35,537 nt of DNA from Candidatus Gastranaerophilales bacterium (GTDB lineage Bacteria; Cyanobacteriota; Vampirovibrionia; Gastranaerophilales; Gastranaerophilaceae): the NCBI GenBank assembly GCA_900769355.1, contig CAAGGG010000008.1, forward strand, positions 1 to 35,537, in the 5' to 3' direction. The position numbers and the translations under genes are program-made. Shown here one piece after another: positions 8,646 through 16,550 of this stretch. The notes beneath the pieces are model-generated. The model was not told the origin of the DNA. It made no database searches and saw only the letters and a program-made list of their open reading frames with translations. Numbering within the stretch: position 1 is the first letter of the stretch; the number at the start of each line of letters is the position of its first letter.

Positions 8646-9415
8646 TGGGAGGACTTCAATCAGTAGGAAATGTTGTTAAAACAGGGATAGCAAAATCAAC
8701 AAACTTAAAACCGATAAAATGGGTAAGTGATAAATTCGCAAAAAATCCGGAAGGAACTTTAGCAACAGCTACAGTAACATCAATCATTTTGAAAGATGGT
8801 ATTGGCTGTGGAATGTATGTATATCAAAGTTTAAATAACGATAAAATTCCTGAAAAGAAAAGGAAATTTGTTGCCGCACTAGACTTAACAAACGGTGTTT
8901 TGATGATTGGTGCTCAGATTGCAATGTTCTTTGCAATGAGAAAATATTCTGGTCCGATGTTTAAAGCATTGTTCAAAAAATCATTCAATCCACAAACAAG
9001 AGCAAACATAATTTCAAAAATCCGTATGCAAGATATGGAAAAAACAGGGCATACAGCTAAGAAACAAGTTATCAATCGTGCTTTTGATAAAGTAGAATCT
9101 GATGGAGCAGGCTTGTTCAAGTTTGTTTTGGATATCGCAGCTGCAACAATCCTTGGTAAACGTGTAATTGTTCCGTTGGTTGCAACTCCGTTGGCTAAAA
9201 AAGTTGAAAAGAAACTTGGAAAACACCATGGTCCAGATGATGTAAAACATCACGATGAAACTCACAAAGCAGATGAAAACAAAGAAGTAGCAAAAGCAGA
9301 AAAAGCTGAAAAAGCGGAAGCTAAGCCGGTTGAAGTTGCTGGAGCAAAACTTGATATTGTAAGTTCTGATAATACAAACTTGTTAGACAGAGCAAAAGTA
9401 GGACAAAATAAATAA
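8645..9415 (+). CDS. Membrane protein of unknown family, partner of the preceding gene
   Basis: 256 residues, not recognised. Its ATG shares a base with the upstream stop (TAATG) and follows a strong GGAGGTGA (8630-8637). Two or three hydrophobic segments: about 38-60, 78-100 and 155-180. The middle is basic (Lys/Arg-rich, KSFNPQTRANIISKIRMQ). The tail (about 195-256) turns low-complexity: a His/Asp/Lys stretch, then an alternating Lys-Ala-Glu repeat, and a final LLDRAKVGQNK. Such a tail suggests a flexible cytoplasmic or surface extension. No enzyme signature. It ends 225 bp before a convergent gene, with a repeat and a terminator between. Confidence 0.8.
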   Translation: MGGLQSVGNVVKTGIAKSTNLKPIKWVSDKFAKNPEGTLATATVTSIILKDGIGCGMYVYQSLNNDKIPEKKRKFVAALDLTNGVLMIGAQIAMFFAMRKYSGPMFKALFKKSFNPQTRANIISKIRMQDMEKTGHTAKKQVINRAFDKVESDGAGLFKFVLDIAAATILGKRVIVPLVATPLAKKVEKKLGKHHGPDDVKHHDETHKADENKEVAKAEKAEKAEAKPVEVAGAKLDIVSSDNTNLLDRAKVGQNK

Positions 9416-9449
9416 TTTGCTAGTGTTCCGATTAGTGTCAGAGTGAGTG

Positions 9450-9537
9450 ATTTAGTTATTTTGAAATTTGATAGAAAGTTGCAATTTTTGGAAATAACTA
9501 AATTGAAACTGTCACTCCGGACTACGATCCGGAGTCT
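9450..9537. repeat. Dispersed palindromic repeat family B, inverted copy
   Basis: The core is ACTCCGGA-CTACGA-TCCGGAGT (9514-9535, perfect 8-bp stem). Read on the minus strand the element runs from 9537 to 9470, ending in a TTGCAAC-like segment, as in the copies at 16413 and 20581. A second perfect 12-bp inverted repeat, ATTTAGTTATTT/AAATAACTAAAT (9450-9461 and 9492-9503), overlaps it. Confidence 0.75.
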
Positions 9538-9584
9538 CTTCTATTTGATGTGAAATCCTGAATAGCATAAAAATTTATAAAAAA

Positions 9585-9619
9585 ACAACCAACTCATAAA
9601 TGGTTGGCTGTTTTTTTTT
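9585..9619. terminator. Bidirectional terminator between convergent genes
   Basis: ACA-a-CCAAC pairs with GTTGG-c-TGT (one mismatch) around a nine-base loop, followed by nine T on the plus strand and a long T-run on the minus strand. It separates the operon ending at 9415 from the minus-strand gene ending at 9641. Confidence 0.8.
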
Positions 9620-9640
9620 ATATTCTATAAATCTAAAATC

Positions 9641-9988
9641 CTAGAATGGTTTTGTTTGGTTCAATTTTAATCTCAAATCTCTAAATCTAGAAATGTCCTC
9701 TTGAGTCCTGCCTGATTCTTGGAATACAGCTTGAGTAGACGGGTGAACCATCAAAACGTAATCCATGTGAATTTCAAGAAAGTTGTATTTTCTTGGAGAT
9801 TGGTTTGAATTACGAGGATATATTTCTGCGTTTGTTACTGCCAAAAATCTTCTCTCTCTGTCGTTCAATAAGTCTGTCAATTCTCTATTTGTGTTTGTGT
9901 ATTTTGAAACGTGAACAATCCCTTTAATATCGTGATCTGCTGTTAAAATACTTACTTCTATTGGAACTGTATCAATATTTTTTGCCAT
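9641..9988 (-). CDS. Small conserved protein, DUF6812-like
   Basis: 115 residues without membrane segment or signal peptide. The pattern of a beta-rich start (VPIEVSILTADHDIKGIVHV), a DLLNDRERRFLAVTNAEIYP centre and a LEIHMDYVLMVHP strand resembles the short DUF6812-type proteins I recall in cyanobacteria, whose role is unknown. Charged C-terminus. ATG 9988 is preceded by GAGGA about seven bases upstream, and by a TAGACA-17-TAATAT promoter, so it is probably transcribed alone. Confidence 0.75.
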   Translation of the reverse strand: MAKNIDTVPIEVSILTADHDIKGIVHVSKYTNTNRELTDLLNDRERRFLAVTNAEIYPRNSNQSPRKYNFLEIHMDYVLMVHPSTQAVFQESGRTQEDISRFRDLRLKLNQTKPF

Positions 9989-10021
9989 TTTTTCTTCCTC
10001 GTTATCAAATCCTATTTTTAT

Positions 10022-10050
10022 ATATTACTATATTTTTTTGAAATTGTCTA
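10022..10050 (-). promoter_or_regulatory. Sigma-70-type promoter for the DUF6812-like gene
   Basis: On the minus strand TAGACA (10045-10050) and TAATAT (10022-10027) are separated by exactly 17 bp. The start codon follows about 34 bp downstream. Confidence 0.5.
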
Positions 10051-10054
10051 TTTG

Positions 10055-10933
10055 TTAAATTTTGTCAATACTACCTTTTGTTCTGCCGCCATAAGCTTCG
10101 TGGACATCAACAACTGAAATAAAAGCAGATGGGTCAATGTTTTTGATTATTTCTTTCATTCTTGCCATTTCAAGTCTTGAAACTACACAGTAAATAATTG
10201 TTTTTTCTGCACCGGAATAAGCTCCGACCCCTTTTATGTATGTTACCCCAAGGTCTAATTTTTCAAGAAGTTCATCTCCGATTTCGTGGGCTTTGTCGCT
10301 TATTACGCGAATTGATTTTGCAGAATTCAAACCTTCCAAAACGACATCTATAACTCTAAATGCGATAAAGTATGTCAAAACCGCATACATAGCTCGGTTC
10401 CAGCCAAAAACAAGTCCTGATGCGCCATAAATGAATATGTTGAATGTCATAATCCATTCGCCGACAGAAAAACCAAACTTTTTGGATAAAACAAGTGACA
10501 TAATTTCCGTTCCGTCAAGCGAGCCTTCGTTTTTCAAAACAAGACCAACGCCTGTACCCAAAACAATTCCACCAAATACCGTGGAAAGAAGCAAATCATT
10601 ACTTACCGGGTGGTTGTACATTGAAAACATATTCAAAAACAACGATAACATGCCGATTGCATAAAACGTCTGAATAACAAATTTTTTGCCGATTTTGCTA
10701 AAAGCAAGCAAAAAGAATGGAATGTTAATGACAAAAATCAACAAACCAAGGTTTAATTTTGTTAAATAACTCAAAATGATTGATATACCAACAATCCCGC
10801 CGTCAATTATGTTATTTGGGACAAGAAAAACTTCCAAAGCAAAAGCGGCAATAAACGGTCCAAGTGTTAAAAAAAACATTTTTCTTAGTATTGCCCAAAA
10901 TATTTCTTTTTTTGTAAGTTTTTTATCCGGCAT
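10055..10933 (-). CDS. YitT family membrane protein
   Basis: 292 residues. The first two thirds hold about six membrane helices with the family stretches FLVPNNIIDGGIVGIS and LVLKNEGSLDGTEIMSL. The C-terminal third is a soluble DUF2179-type domain (VTYIKGVGAYSGAEKTIIYCVVSR). Members are annotated as putative transporters; the substrate is not established. It starts one base after the cdaA stop with AAGGTG upstream, so it is the third gene of a lysA-cdaA-yitT unit. Because c-di-AMP controls ion and osmolyte transport in other bacteria, coupling to the cyclase gene hints at a related role (inference only). Confidence 0.9.
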   Translation of the reverse strand: MPDKKLTKKEIFWAILRKMFFLTLGPFIAAFALEVFLVPNNIIDGGIVGISIILSYLTKLNLGLLIFVINIPFFLLAFSKIGKKFVIQTFYAIGMLSLFLNMFSMYNHPVSNDLLLSTVFGGIVLGTGVGLVLKNEGSLDGTEIMSLVLSKKFGFSVGEWIMTFNIFIYGASGLVFGWNRAMYAVLTYFIAFRVIDVVLEGLNSAKSIRVISDKAHEIGDELLEKLDLGVTYIKGVGAYSGAEKTIIYCVVSRLEMARMKEIIKNIDPSAFISVVDVHEAYGGRTKGSIDKI

Positions 10934-10934
10934 A

Positions 10935-11837
10935 CTACACCTTGTTTTCCTTTCCGGTTCTTTTTATTGTCATAAAGTTGTTGATTTTGAAAATTGTTTT
11001 ATTCTCTTCTTCAATTTTTTCTTTGTAGCCCAAAATTGTTTCTAAATCAGATTTTAACGTAATTAAATCATCATATTTTTTCAAAGACCCATCAATTGCA
11101 ACTGACACATCACCTGTTTCTTCTGAAACTACAAGACAGGCTGCGTCACTGGTTTCTGTCATTCCGATTGCTGCTCTGTGGCGTGTTCCGTATTTCCAGC
11201 TAAGTTTTGGATCTTCTGTCAATGGTAACAAAACGCCTGCTGATATGATTTTGTCGCCGTTTATTACGACCGCTCCGTCGTGTAGCGGAGTGTTCGGGTG
11301 GAAAATTGTCAAAATAAGTTCTGTTGATAAGTCGGCGTTAAGTTTTGTTCCAACATCGCTGTATGTGTTTCTCAAATCGCTTTGGAATACGATAAGTGCT
11401 CCTGTGTGTGATTTTGAGAGGTATTTTACGCTTTCGATTAATTCTTTTACAACATCGATTTTCCTATCAACTTGTTTTTGGTTTGAATTGAAAATTTTAG
11501 TTACAAAATCAACTTGCCCTAAAAATCCTAAAAATCTTCTCAATTCAGGTTGAAAAATCACGATTAAGCTTAAAGATACGAGCGTTACGATTGATTTTAA
11601 AAACATTCCGACAATTTTTAAGTCAACTCGCATTAATATTTCGCTTAAAACCCAAGCGAAAACAAGGATTAGCAACCCTTTTACAAATTTTTCCGACGAT
11701 GTGTTTTTGATGAATTTTTTGTATAAAAATAGTAACAACGCCGCAATGAAAAGTATTTGGAGAAAGTCTGACCAATTAAAAGACAACTCCAAACTGCCAA
11801 TATATTTTAAAATGTACATCAAAAAGTCGTTTATCAT
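10935..11837 (-). CDS. cdaA: Diadenylate cyclase CdaA
   Basis: Makes c-di-AMP from two ATP at the membrane. Three N-terminal membrane helices (about 15-100) precede a DisA_N/DAC domain whose catalytic motifs are intact: LHDGAVVI with D187-G188-A189, and TRHRAAIG with R219-H220-R221. Length (300) fits CdaA (about 270-300). ATG overlaps the lysA stop as ATGA, and yitT follows after one base. I see no cdaR or glmM next to it, unlike Firmicutes; instead lysA-cdaA matches an order I recall from cyanobacteria (for example Synechocystis). The matching degradation enzyme, PgpH, is also in this window. Confidence 0.95.
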   Translation of the reverse strand: MINDFLMYILKYIGSLELSFNWSDFLQILFIAALLLFLYKKFIKNTSSEKFVKGLLILVFAWVLSEILMRVDLKIVGMFLKSIVTLVSLSLIVIFQPELRRFLGFLGQVDFVTKIFNSNQKQVDRKIDVVKELIESVKYLSKSHTGALIVFQSDLRNTYSDVGTKLNADLSTELILTIFHPNTPLHDGAVVINGDKIISAGVLLPLTEDPKLSWKYGTRHRAAIGMTETSDAACLVVSEETGDVSVAIDGSLKKYDDLITLKSDLETILGYKEKIEEENKTIFKINNFMTIKRTGKENKV

Positions 11838-13162
11838 TTTTTCAACCTATCCGGAATTACATCGTGTTCTATCAAATCTTTTAAGCTTTCACGTTTTATA
11901 ATAATGTCGTCGTGACCGTCGTTTACAAGCACCATTGCCGGTTTTTGCACTCTGTTGTAATTTGAACTCATTGAGTAGTTGTAGGCACCTGTATTATAAA
12001 CGCAGAGAATGTCGCCTTCTTCAATTTCGGGTAATTTTATTTCTTTAATTAAAATGTCTCCTGATTCGCAGAAGCGACCAGCAATAGTTACTGTGTTTGC
12101 AAGTTCATAATCCGGTTTATTTACAATTTGTGCAAAATATTCAGCCTGATACATTGACGGTCTTGCGTTGTCTGCCATTCCGCCATCTACTGCAACATAC
12201 TTTTTGCCTTTTGGAACTTGTTTTGAACTTCCAAGTGTGTAAAGAGTTACGCCTGCTGTAGAAATAATACTTCTCCCAGGTTCAATAAATAGAGCCGGCG
12301 CATCAATTTTGTATTTTTCAATACACTCGTATAGTCTTTTTATAACGATTTCTGCGATTGTGAAAGTTGATGGAGGACAGTCAGACTCTGTATATTTTAC
12401 GCCTAAACCGCCGCCAATGTTGATTTCATCAAGTTTAAGATTGAATTTTTCATCTAATCTTGCAATTTCTTTTGTCAAAATCTCAATTTCGTCACCGTAA
12501 ATTGAAGTTTCAAAAATTTGTGAGCCGATGTGTGCGTGAAGTCCGTGCAATTTTAAGTTTGTGTAATCATTCAGAATTAAATCAACTGCTTCATCAATTT
12601 GAGTCAAATCAAAGCCGAATTTCGAATCCAAGTGACCAGTTTGAATGTATTCATGTGTATGACATTCAATTCCCGGAGTTATTCTGAGTAAAATATCGAC
12701 TGTTTTGTCATGAGATTTTGCAATTTCGTTTAAGAGCGAAAGTTCAAAGAAATTGTCAACAGAAATTCTTCCAACACCTAATTCAAGGGCAAGAGTCAAT
12801 TCGTCGAAAGATTTGTTGTTGCCGTTGAACAATACCTTGGACATATCAGCTCCGGCTTTGTAAACCGTGTAAATTTCACCTGCTGATACAACGTCAAAAC
12901 CAAAACCTTCGCTTGCAATAATTACAGATGTTGCCATAGAACACAAGGCTTTTGATGCATACATCATATTGACTTTCGGATAGCCTTTGAACGCTTCTTT
13001 GTAGTCTTTGCAGATTTTTCGAAGCGTAAATTCGTCTAAAACATACAGTGGAGTTCCGTATTTTTCTACAAGTTTAACTAAATCGCACCCTCCAATTTCT
13101 AAAATTCCGTCGGGATTTATTTTTGTTGTAAGTGGTTTTAAATATTGGTTTGTGCTGTTCAT
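11834..13162 (-). CDS. lysA: Diaminopimelate decarboxylase
   Basis: PLP enzyme converting meso-diaminopimelate to L-lysine, the last lysine step. K71 in MMYASKALCS is the PLP lysine. Other family marks: LHAHIGSQIFE, INIGGGLGVKY, FIEPGRSI, the catalytic CESGDIL and substrate-binding YNYSMSSNYNR. 442 residues is normal. ATG 13162 has TAGGAG six bases upstream. It is the first gene of the lysA-cdaA-yitT unit with ATGA overlap to cdaA. Together with lysC at 25207, two steps of the aspartate-lysine route lie in this window. Confidence 0.96.
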   Translation of the reverse strand: MNSTNQYLKPLTTKINPDGILEIGGCDLVKLVEKYGTPLYVLDEFTLRKICKDYKEAFKGYPKVNMMYASKALCSMATSVIIASEGFGFDVVSAGEIYTVYKAGADMSKVLFNGNNKSFDELTLALELGVGRISVDNFFELSLLNEIAKSHDKTVDILLRITPGIECHTHEYIQTGHLDSKFGFDLTQIDEAVDLILNDYTNLKLHGLHAHIGSQIFETSIYGDEIEILTKEIARLDEKFNLKLDEINIGGGLGVKYTESDCPPSTFTIAEIVIKRLYECIEKYKIDAPALFIEPGRSIISTAGVTLYTLGSSKQVPKGKKYVAVDGGMADNARPSMYQAEYFAQIVNKPDYELANTVTIAGRFCESGDILIKEIKLPEIEEGDILCVYNTGAYNYSMSSNYNRVQKPAMVLVNDGHDDIIIKRESLKDLIEHDVIPDRLKK

Positions 13163-13265
13163 TGATGCTCCTACTTCTTATGTATTAAGGATAACACAAT
13201 TTTCAAAAAATTAAAATAGTAGAAATATAGGAATTTTCAAAATTTTCTGCTAAAAATTGAAGAAT

Positions 13266-15230
13266 TTAATCTTTTGTGAACACCCACCAGCCTTTTCTTT
13301 TTGCAGAAGGTTGAATTTTAGGTTGTGCCGTAATCTGTTGTGTCGGTTGTTTTATTGGCGAATGTTGTGAAAATACGCTTGTTGATAAGGTATTTATGTA
13401 TTTGTTGTTTAAATGCGCATAATCAAACAGGATTACACCTTTTACGTTAAGTTTTCTTGCTTCGTGAATTTGGCGGATTAAATCTTCATCAGAGCCACCC
13501 ATAAATGTTACGAACAAACCGGCATAAAAGTCTGTGTTAGCGGATTTTGCTTTGATTACATCAGTCATCATTTTGTTTGCTGTTTTAGAATCACAAGTTA
13601 AGAAAAGCGGGGTGAAACCGTCTAAATAATCACGTGTCGACCAAGTTTTCCAGTCTTGTTGTTTGTTTGTAAGTGCTGCAAGTCTGTCAGGAAAGATTAC
13701 AGCACTAATGTAGGTGTTTGTTTGTCTGCCTAAAAGTCCGATTTTTTTTACCATATCAGAAACTTTTTCGCGTCTGTAATTGCACCAATCAAGCCATAAA
13801 GGATCGGCTTTTGTAATGTTTACAGGGTCAACGCCATAAATTGATTTGAAATCATTTCTTGCATAATCTGTGTATCCCCAGCTTGTAGCTTCGTTTACGG
13901 CAACGCTGTTTGGATATCTGATGTAATCAATATTAATTCCGTCCGGCTTGTATGTTGAAATTATTTCAGATACAAGTTTTAGCAAAAAGTCTTGTACATA
14001 AGGGTTTGCTGGATCTAGAAAGTAGCCGTTATGTTCAGATGTTGATTTTGACGGATCAACTGAATTTATATCCTTTTTCATTTTGTTACCCCAAGACGGA
14101 TTCATTGCTAAAATGTTTTGTGGATAGTCTTTGGGATTTTGGACGCCCGCGTAAAAAGTTTCAAACCAAGTGTGAATTTTCATATTACGCCTGTGTGCTT
14201 CTCTTATCCATATTGCAAGCGGGTCAAACCCTTGGAATTGTTCGTTTTGCGGTGTAAAACCGTAAGCTTCCATTGTTGTACTTGGAAAAATTGTTTTTCC
14301 GTGGTAGTAAGTTTCTAAGAAAATATTGTCAATTCCCGCATTTTTAAGTCTGTTTAATGTTGCAATAATTTCTGTTTCAGATTTTTCTGTCGGTCTTAGC
14401 CAAACCCCTTTAAGTTCGTTTGCTTTGTAAGGCAAAACACTTTTCAATGCGTCGTTTGATGCTTCAATTGCGAGTTGAGAGTACTTTTGGACTTCTTCCG
14501 GATTTCGTCTTGCTTTACGAACATAGTCTTTTGCATCATTTATGTAGCTGTATGGAACTTTCCAGTTGTAATCAGGGCTGATAGTTCTGTAATATTCCAA
14601 CATTTGCTCTGCTTCTGCAACTTTTTTTTGTGACTCAAAAATATAGCTTTCTGAAGTTGTGTAAGTGTAGACAAGGTTTGCATCTCTATCAATATAGATT
14701 TTTGTGCCAACTTTAATGCTTGAGTTTATCCAGTTTTTTGCTTTACCGTGACCGCTGATTACGATGCCGTTTGCAGGAATAAATGAATCTGCACCTGAAA
14801 GTTCCGTTACTGTATTGTCTTCTACAACAGCTTCTGCTCCGAACTCATTTGTATTTGTTCTAATTCCGTAGTTTGGGGTGTAGATTACAAGTTGGTTTAC
14901 CCCTCTTGCTCCAGGGAGATAGTTTCCGACTTTGTTTGTTGCTGCAGTTGGGTCGATTGCGTTAATCCAGTTTTTTGTATAGCTAAAAACAACTTCTCCT
15001 TTTGCGGGTTGGTAAGGTTTAAACACAGGCGCAACTTCTTCTTCCGGAATAACAACTTCTGAATTATCAAGGTTTATTGAAGAAGTATTATTAACTTTTT
15101 CTTGAGCCTCTTGGTTTGTATTGTTTTTATGTCTTGCTGTCAAAATCGGGTAAACGTCGTCAGCTGTTGCAATTTGCGCTGTTATAAATATTGCTAAAAT
15201 TGAAATTATTATATTCTTTTTGTTAAGCAT
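13266..15230 (-). CDS. Exported family-10 glycosyl hydrolase-like protein (GHL10/YngK type)
   Basis: An N-terminal signal peptide (basic MLNKKN then a hydrophobic stretch to about residue 25) leads to an extracytoplasmic protein. Residues about 50-215 form a beta-rich domain seen in cyanobacterial relatives (ARGVNQLVIYTPNYG, IPANGIVISGHG). After a short helical linker comes the GHL10 barrel: ELKGVWLRPTEKSE, GIDNIFLETYYHG, REAHRRNMKIHTWFETFYAG, and the hallmark DGINIDYIRYP with an Asp at about 434. The substrate is probably a cell-wall or surface glycan, by family analogy only. ATG 15230 is preferred (GGGAG ten bases upstream) over the GTG at 15248, which would put six residues in front of the signal peptide. 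It follows the exported TPR gene by seven bases. Confidence 0.88.
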   Translation of the reverse strand: MLNKKNIIISILAIFITAQIATADDVYPILTARHKNNTNQEAQEKVNNTSSINLDNSEVVIPEEEVAPVFKPYQPAKGEVVFSYTKNWINAIDPTAATNKVGNYLPGARGVNQLVIYTPNYGIRTNTNEFGAEAVVEDNTVTELSGADSFIPANGIVISGHGKAKNWINSSIKVGTKIYIDRDANLVYTYTTSESYIFESQKKVAEAEQMLEYYRTISPDYNWKVPYSYINDAKDYVRKARRNPEEVQKYSQLAIEASNDALKSVLPYKANELKGVWLRPTEKSETEIIATLNRLKNAGIDNIFLETYYHGKTIFPSTTMEAYGFTPQNEQFQGFDPLAIWIREAHRRNMKIHTWFETFYAGVQNPKDYPQNILAMNPSWGNKMKKDINSVDPSKSTSEHNGYFLDPANPYVQDFLLKLVSEIISTYKPDGINIDYIRYPNSVAVNEATSWGYTDYARNDFKSIYGVDPVNITKADPLWLDWCNYRREKVSDMVKKIGLLGRQTNTYISAVIFPDRLAALTNKQQDWKTWSTRDYLDGFTPLFLTCDSKTANKMMTDVIKAKSANTDFYAGLFVTFMGGSDEDLIRQIHEARKLNVKGVILFDYAHLNNKYINTLSTSVFSQHSPIKQPTQQITAQPKIQPSAKRKGWWVFTKD

Positions 15231-15237
15231 CTCTCTC

Positions 15238-15861
15238 TTACTCCCCACTAATAACGGAATTTGCCTCGAAATCCGTTTCGTTAAGTGATTGTATTTTTCT
15301 TTGAATCATGTAATCAGGCTTCATATTATATGATAACTCATAAAACTTTTTTGCGTTAGTGATATCTGCAATTTTTTCGTAAGTAATTGCAAGTCGCATA
15401 TAAAGTTCATATTTATTTGGAAATCCGCCTTCATTTGCAATTTTGTAATGTGCGATGGCGTGGGCATATTCGTGTCTTTTGTAATAATATTCTCCAAAAT
15501 AGAAGTTCAAAATCGGATCTTTTGCTCTGATATTTGAAGCTTTACAGAAACATTCTTTGGCAAGTTTTGAATTATCTGTTTCGTCGTAAATTCTTCCCAA
15601 TTGCACATAAGGCAATATCATGTCTCCGTTTACCATTGTCAGAGTGTAATATTTACTCATAGCATCTTGAAGATATTTTTCTTTTTGCACATTTTCAGAA
15701 GAATGAATAAACATTTCAAATGATTTATCCGCCTCGTCTTTTATTTGTTTGTAATTCATTTTGGGATAAACCGCAGAATCGTATTCAAAATTTTCTGCCC
15801 AAACGGGTAAATTAATCGACAAAAATGCTATAATTACAACTGTTTTTTTTAGTAAATTCAT
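15238..15861 (-). CDS. Exported TPR protein
   Basis: 207 residues with a signal peptide (MNLLKKTVVIIAFLSINLPVWA, cleavage near A22). Three or so tetratricopeptide-like helical pairs fill residues 60-190 (LPYVQLGRIYDETDNSKLAKECF, LNFYFGEYYYKRHEYAHAIAHY, LYMRLAITYEKIADITNAKKFY). A protein-interaction role in the periplasm is likely. GGGAGAAG precedes ATG 15861. It is immediately upstream of the exported glycosidase, with which it is probably cotranscribed and may interact. Confidence 0.85.
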   Translation of the reverse strand: MNLLKKTVVIIAFLSINLPVWAENFEYDSAVYPKMNYKQIKDEADKSFEMFIHSSENVQKEKYLQDAMSKYYTLTMVNGDMILPYVQLGRIYDETDNSKLAKECFCKASNIRAKDPILNFYFGEYYYKRHEYAHAIAHYKIANEGGFPNKYELYMRLAITYEKIADITNAKKFYELSYNMKPDYMIQRKIQSLNETDFEANSVISGE

Positions 15862-15983
15862 TCTTCTCCCTAATTCTGTAAAAATTTGGATTACCCTGGC
15901 TCAGTAGAGTCACACATCTTTAAATTATTATATAACAAACAAAAAAACGATAAAACCTGTGTGGAGTTAGAATTTATTAATTT

Positions 15984-16056
15984 CGTCATTCTGAAAGCTT
16001 AGAATATTAGTATGAGCGTTTAGCGAAATACATAATATTCTTGCTATTCAGAATCT
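15984..16056. repeat. Dispersed palindromic repeat family A, copy 1 (73 bp)
   Basis: Outer arms ATTCTGAA/TTCAGAAT, a five-base internal loop, then AGAATATTA/TAATATTCT, and a variable tip. It matches the copy at 16325 in 70 of 73 positions and shares both ends with the copy at 20651. It lies in a 689-bp spacer (15862-16550) that holds no gene but is filled with repeats. Confidence 0.85.
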
Positions 16057-16080
16057 CCTATTATTTATTTAATTATAATG

Positions 16081-16137
16081 TCCTTCGCGGACGGCGGGAA
16101 CTTTTTATGGAAAAAGTTTCACAAAACCAGCCACACG
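16081..16137. repeat. Dispersed palindromic repeat family C, copy 1
   Basis: GGACGGCGGGAACTTTTT then ATGG then AAAAAGTTTC and an AAACCAG tail. It is nearly the same as 28054-28111, where the hairpin GGAACTTTTT-TCGG-AAAAAGTTCC is perfect. Confidence 0.75.
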
Positions 16138-16148
16138 CTCCATTCCCT

Positions 16149-16275
16149 AATAACTTGTAAGCTCAACTAGAAACGAGTGAACTCGCGCCACATGAGCGGA
16201 GTGCGGAGCTGTTTCTAGAAAACTTTACCGCTCAAACAACACTCGTTTTGCCGTTTGTTTCGCTAACAAGTTATT
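16149..16275. repeat. 127-bp element with nested inverted repeats
   Basis: Ends are AATAACTTGT (16149-16158) and ACAAGTTATT (16266-16275), perfect 10-bp inverted arms. Inside are CTAGAAAC/GTTTCTAG (16167-16218, perfect 8 bp) and CGAGT-GA-ACTCG (16174-16185). It has the look of a small MITE-like element without a coding region. No second copy is in this window. Confidence 0.6.
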
Positions 16276-16324
16276 GCTCATTTTGCTATCGTGGCAAATT
16301 GACTTCGTAATCAATAGTAACTAT

Positions 16325-16397
16325 TGTCATTCTGAAAGCTTAGAGTATTAGCATGAGCGTTTAGCGAAATACATAATATTCTTGCTATTCAGAATCT
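16325..16397. repeat. Dispersed palindromic repeat family A, copy 2 (73 bp)
   Basis: Same orientation as copy 1 at 15984, with three differences in 73 positions. Copies 1 and 2 bracket the family C copy and the nested element at 16149-16275. Confidence 0.85.
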
Positions 16398-16412
16398 AAT
16401 ACTACACCGAAT

Positions 16413-16473
16413 AGACTGAGGATCGGTGTCCGGAGTGGCAGTTACAGGTAAGTAGTTTTTATAAAATTGCAAG
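16413..16473. repeat. Dispersed palindromic repeat family B, decayed copy
   Basis: AGACTGAGGATCGGTG-TCCGGAGTGGCAGTTACAG aligns with the copy at 20581, but the left arm has lost two pairs (ACTGAGGA against TCCGGAGT). It continues to an ATTGCAAG end as in the other copies. Confidence 0.65.
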
Positions 16474-16479
16474 ATTATT

Positions 16480-16526
16480 TTTATTTAAAAATAATCCACC
16501 CCCACTAAAAAATGGAGATGGATTAT
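16480..16526 (-). terminator. leuS terminator
   Basis: On the minus strand ATAATCCATCTCCA (from 16526) pairs with TGGGGGTGGATTAT (to 16491), 14 pairs including two G-U, with an eight-base loop, followed by TTTTAAAT. It lies 25 bp after the leuS stop. Confidence 0.75.
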
Positions 16527-16550
16527 ATGTTATATATTATATATTTATAA

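Noticed and set aside
15984..16397. Possible CRISPR array, because of near-identical repeats
   Set aside because: Only two copies close by, 73 bp long, about 340 bp apart, each an imperfect palindrome; no regular spacers and no cas genes.
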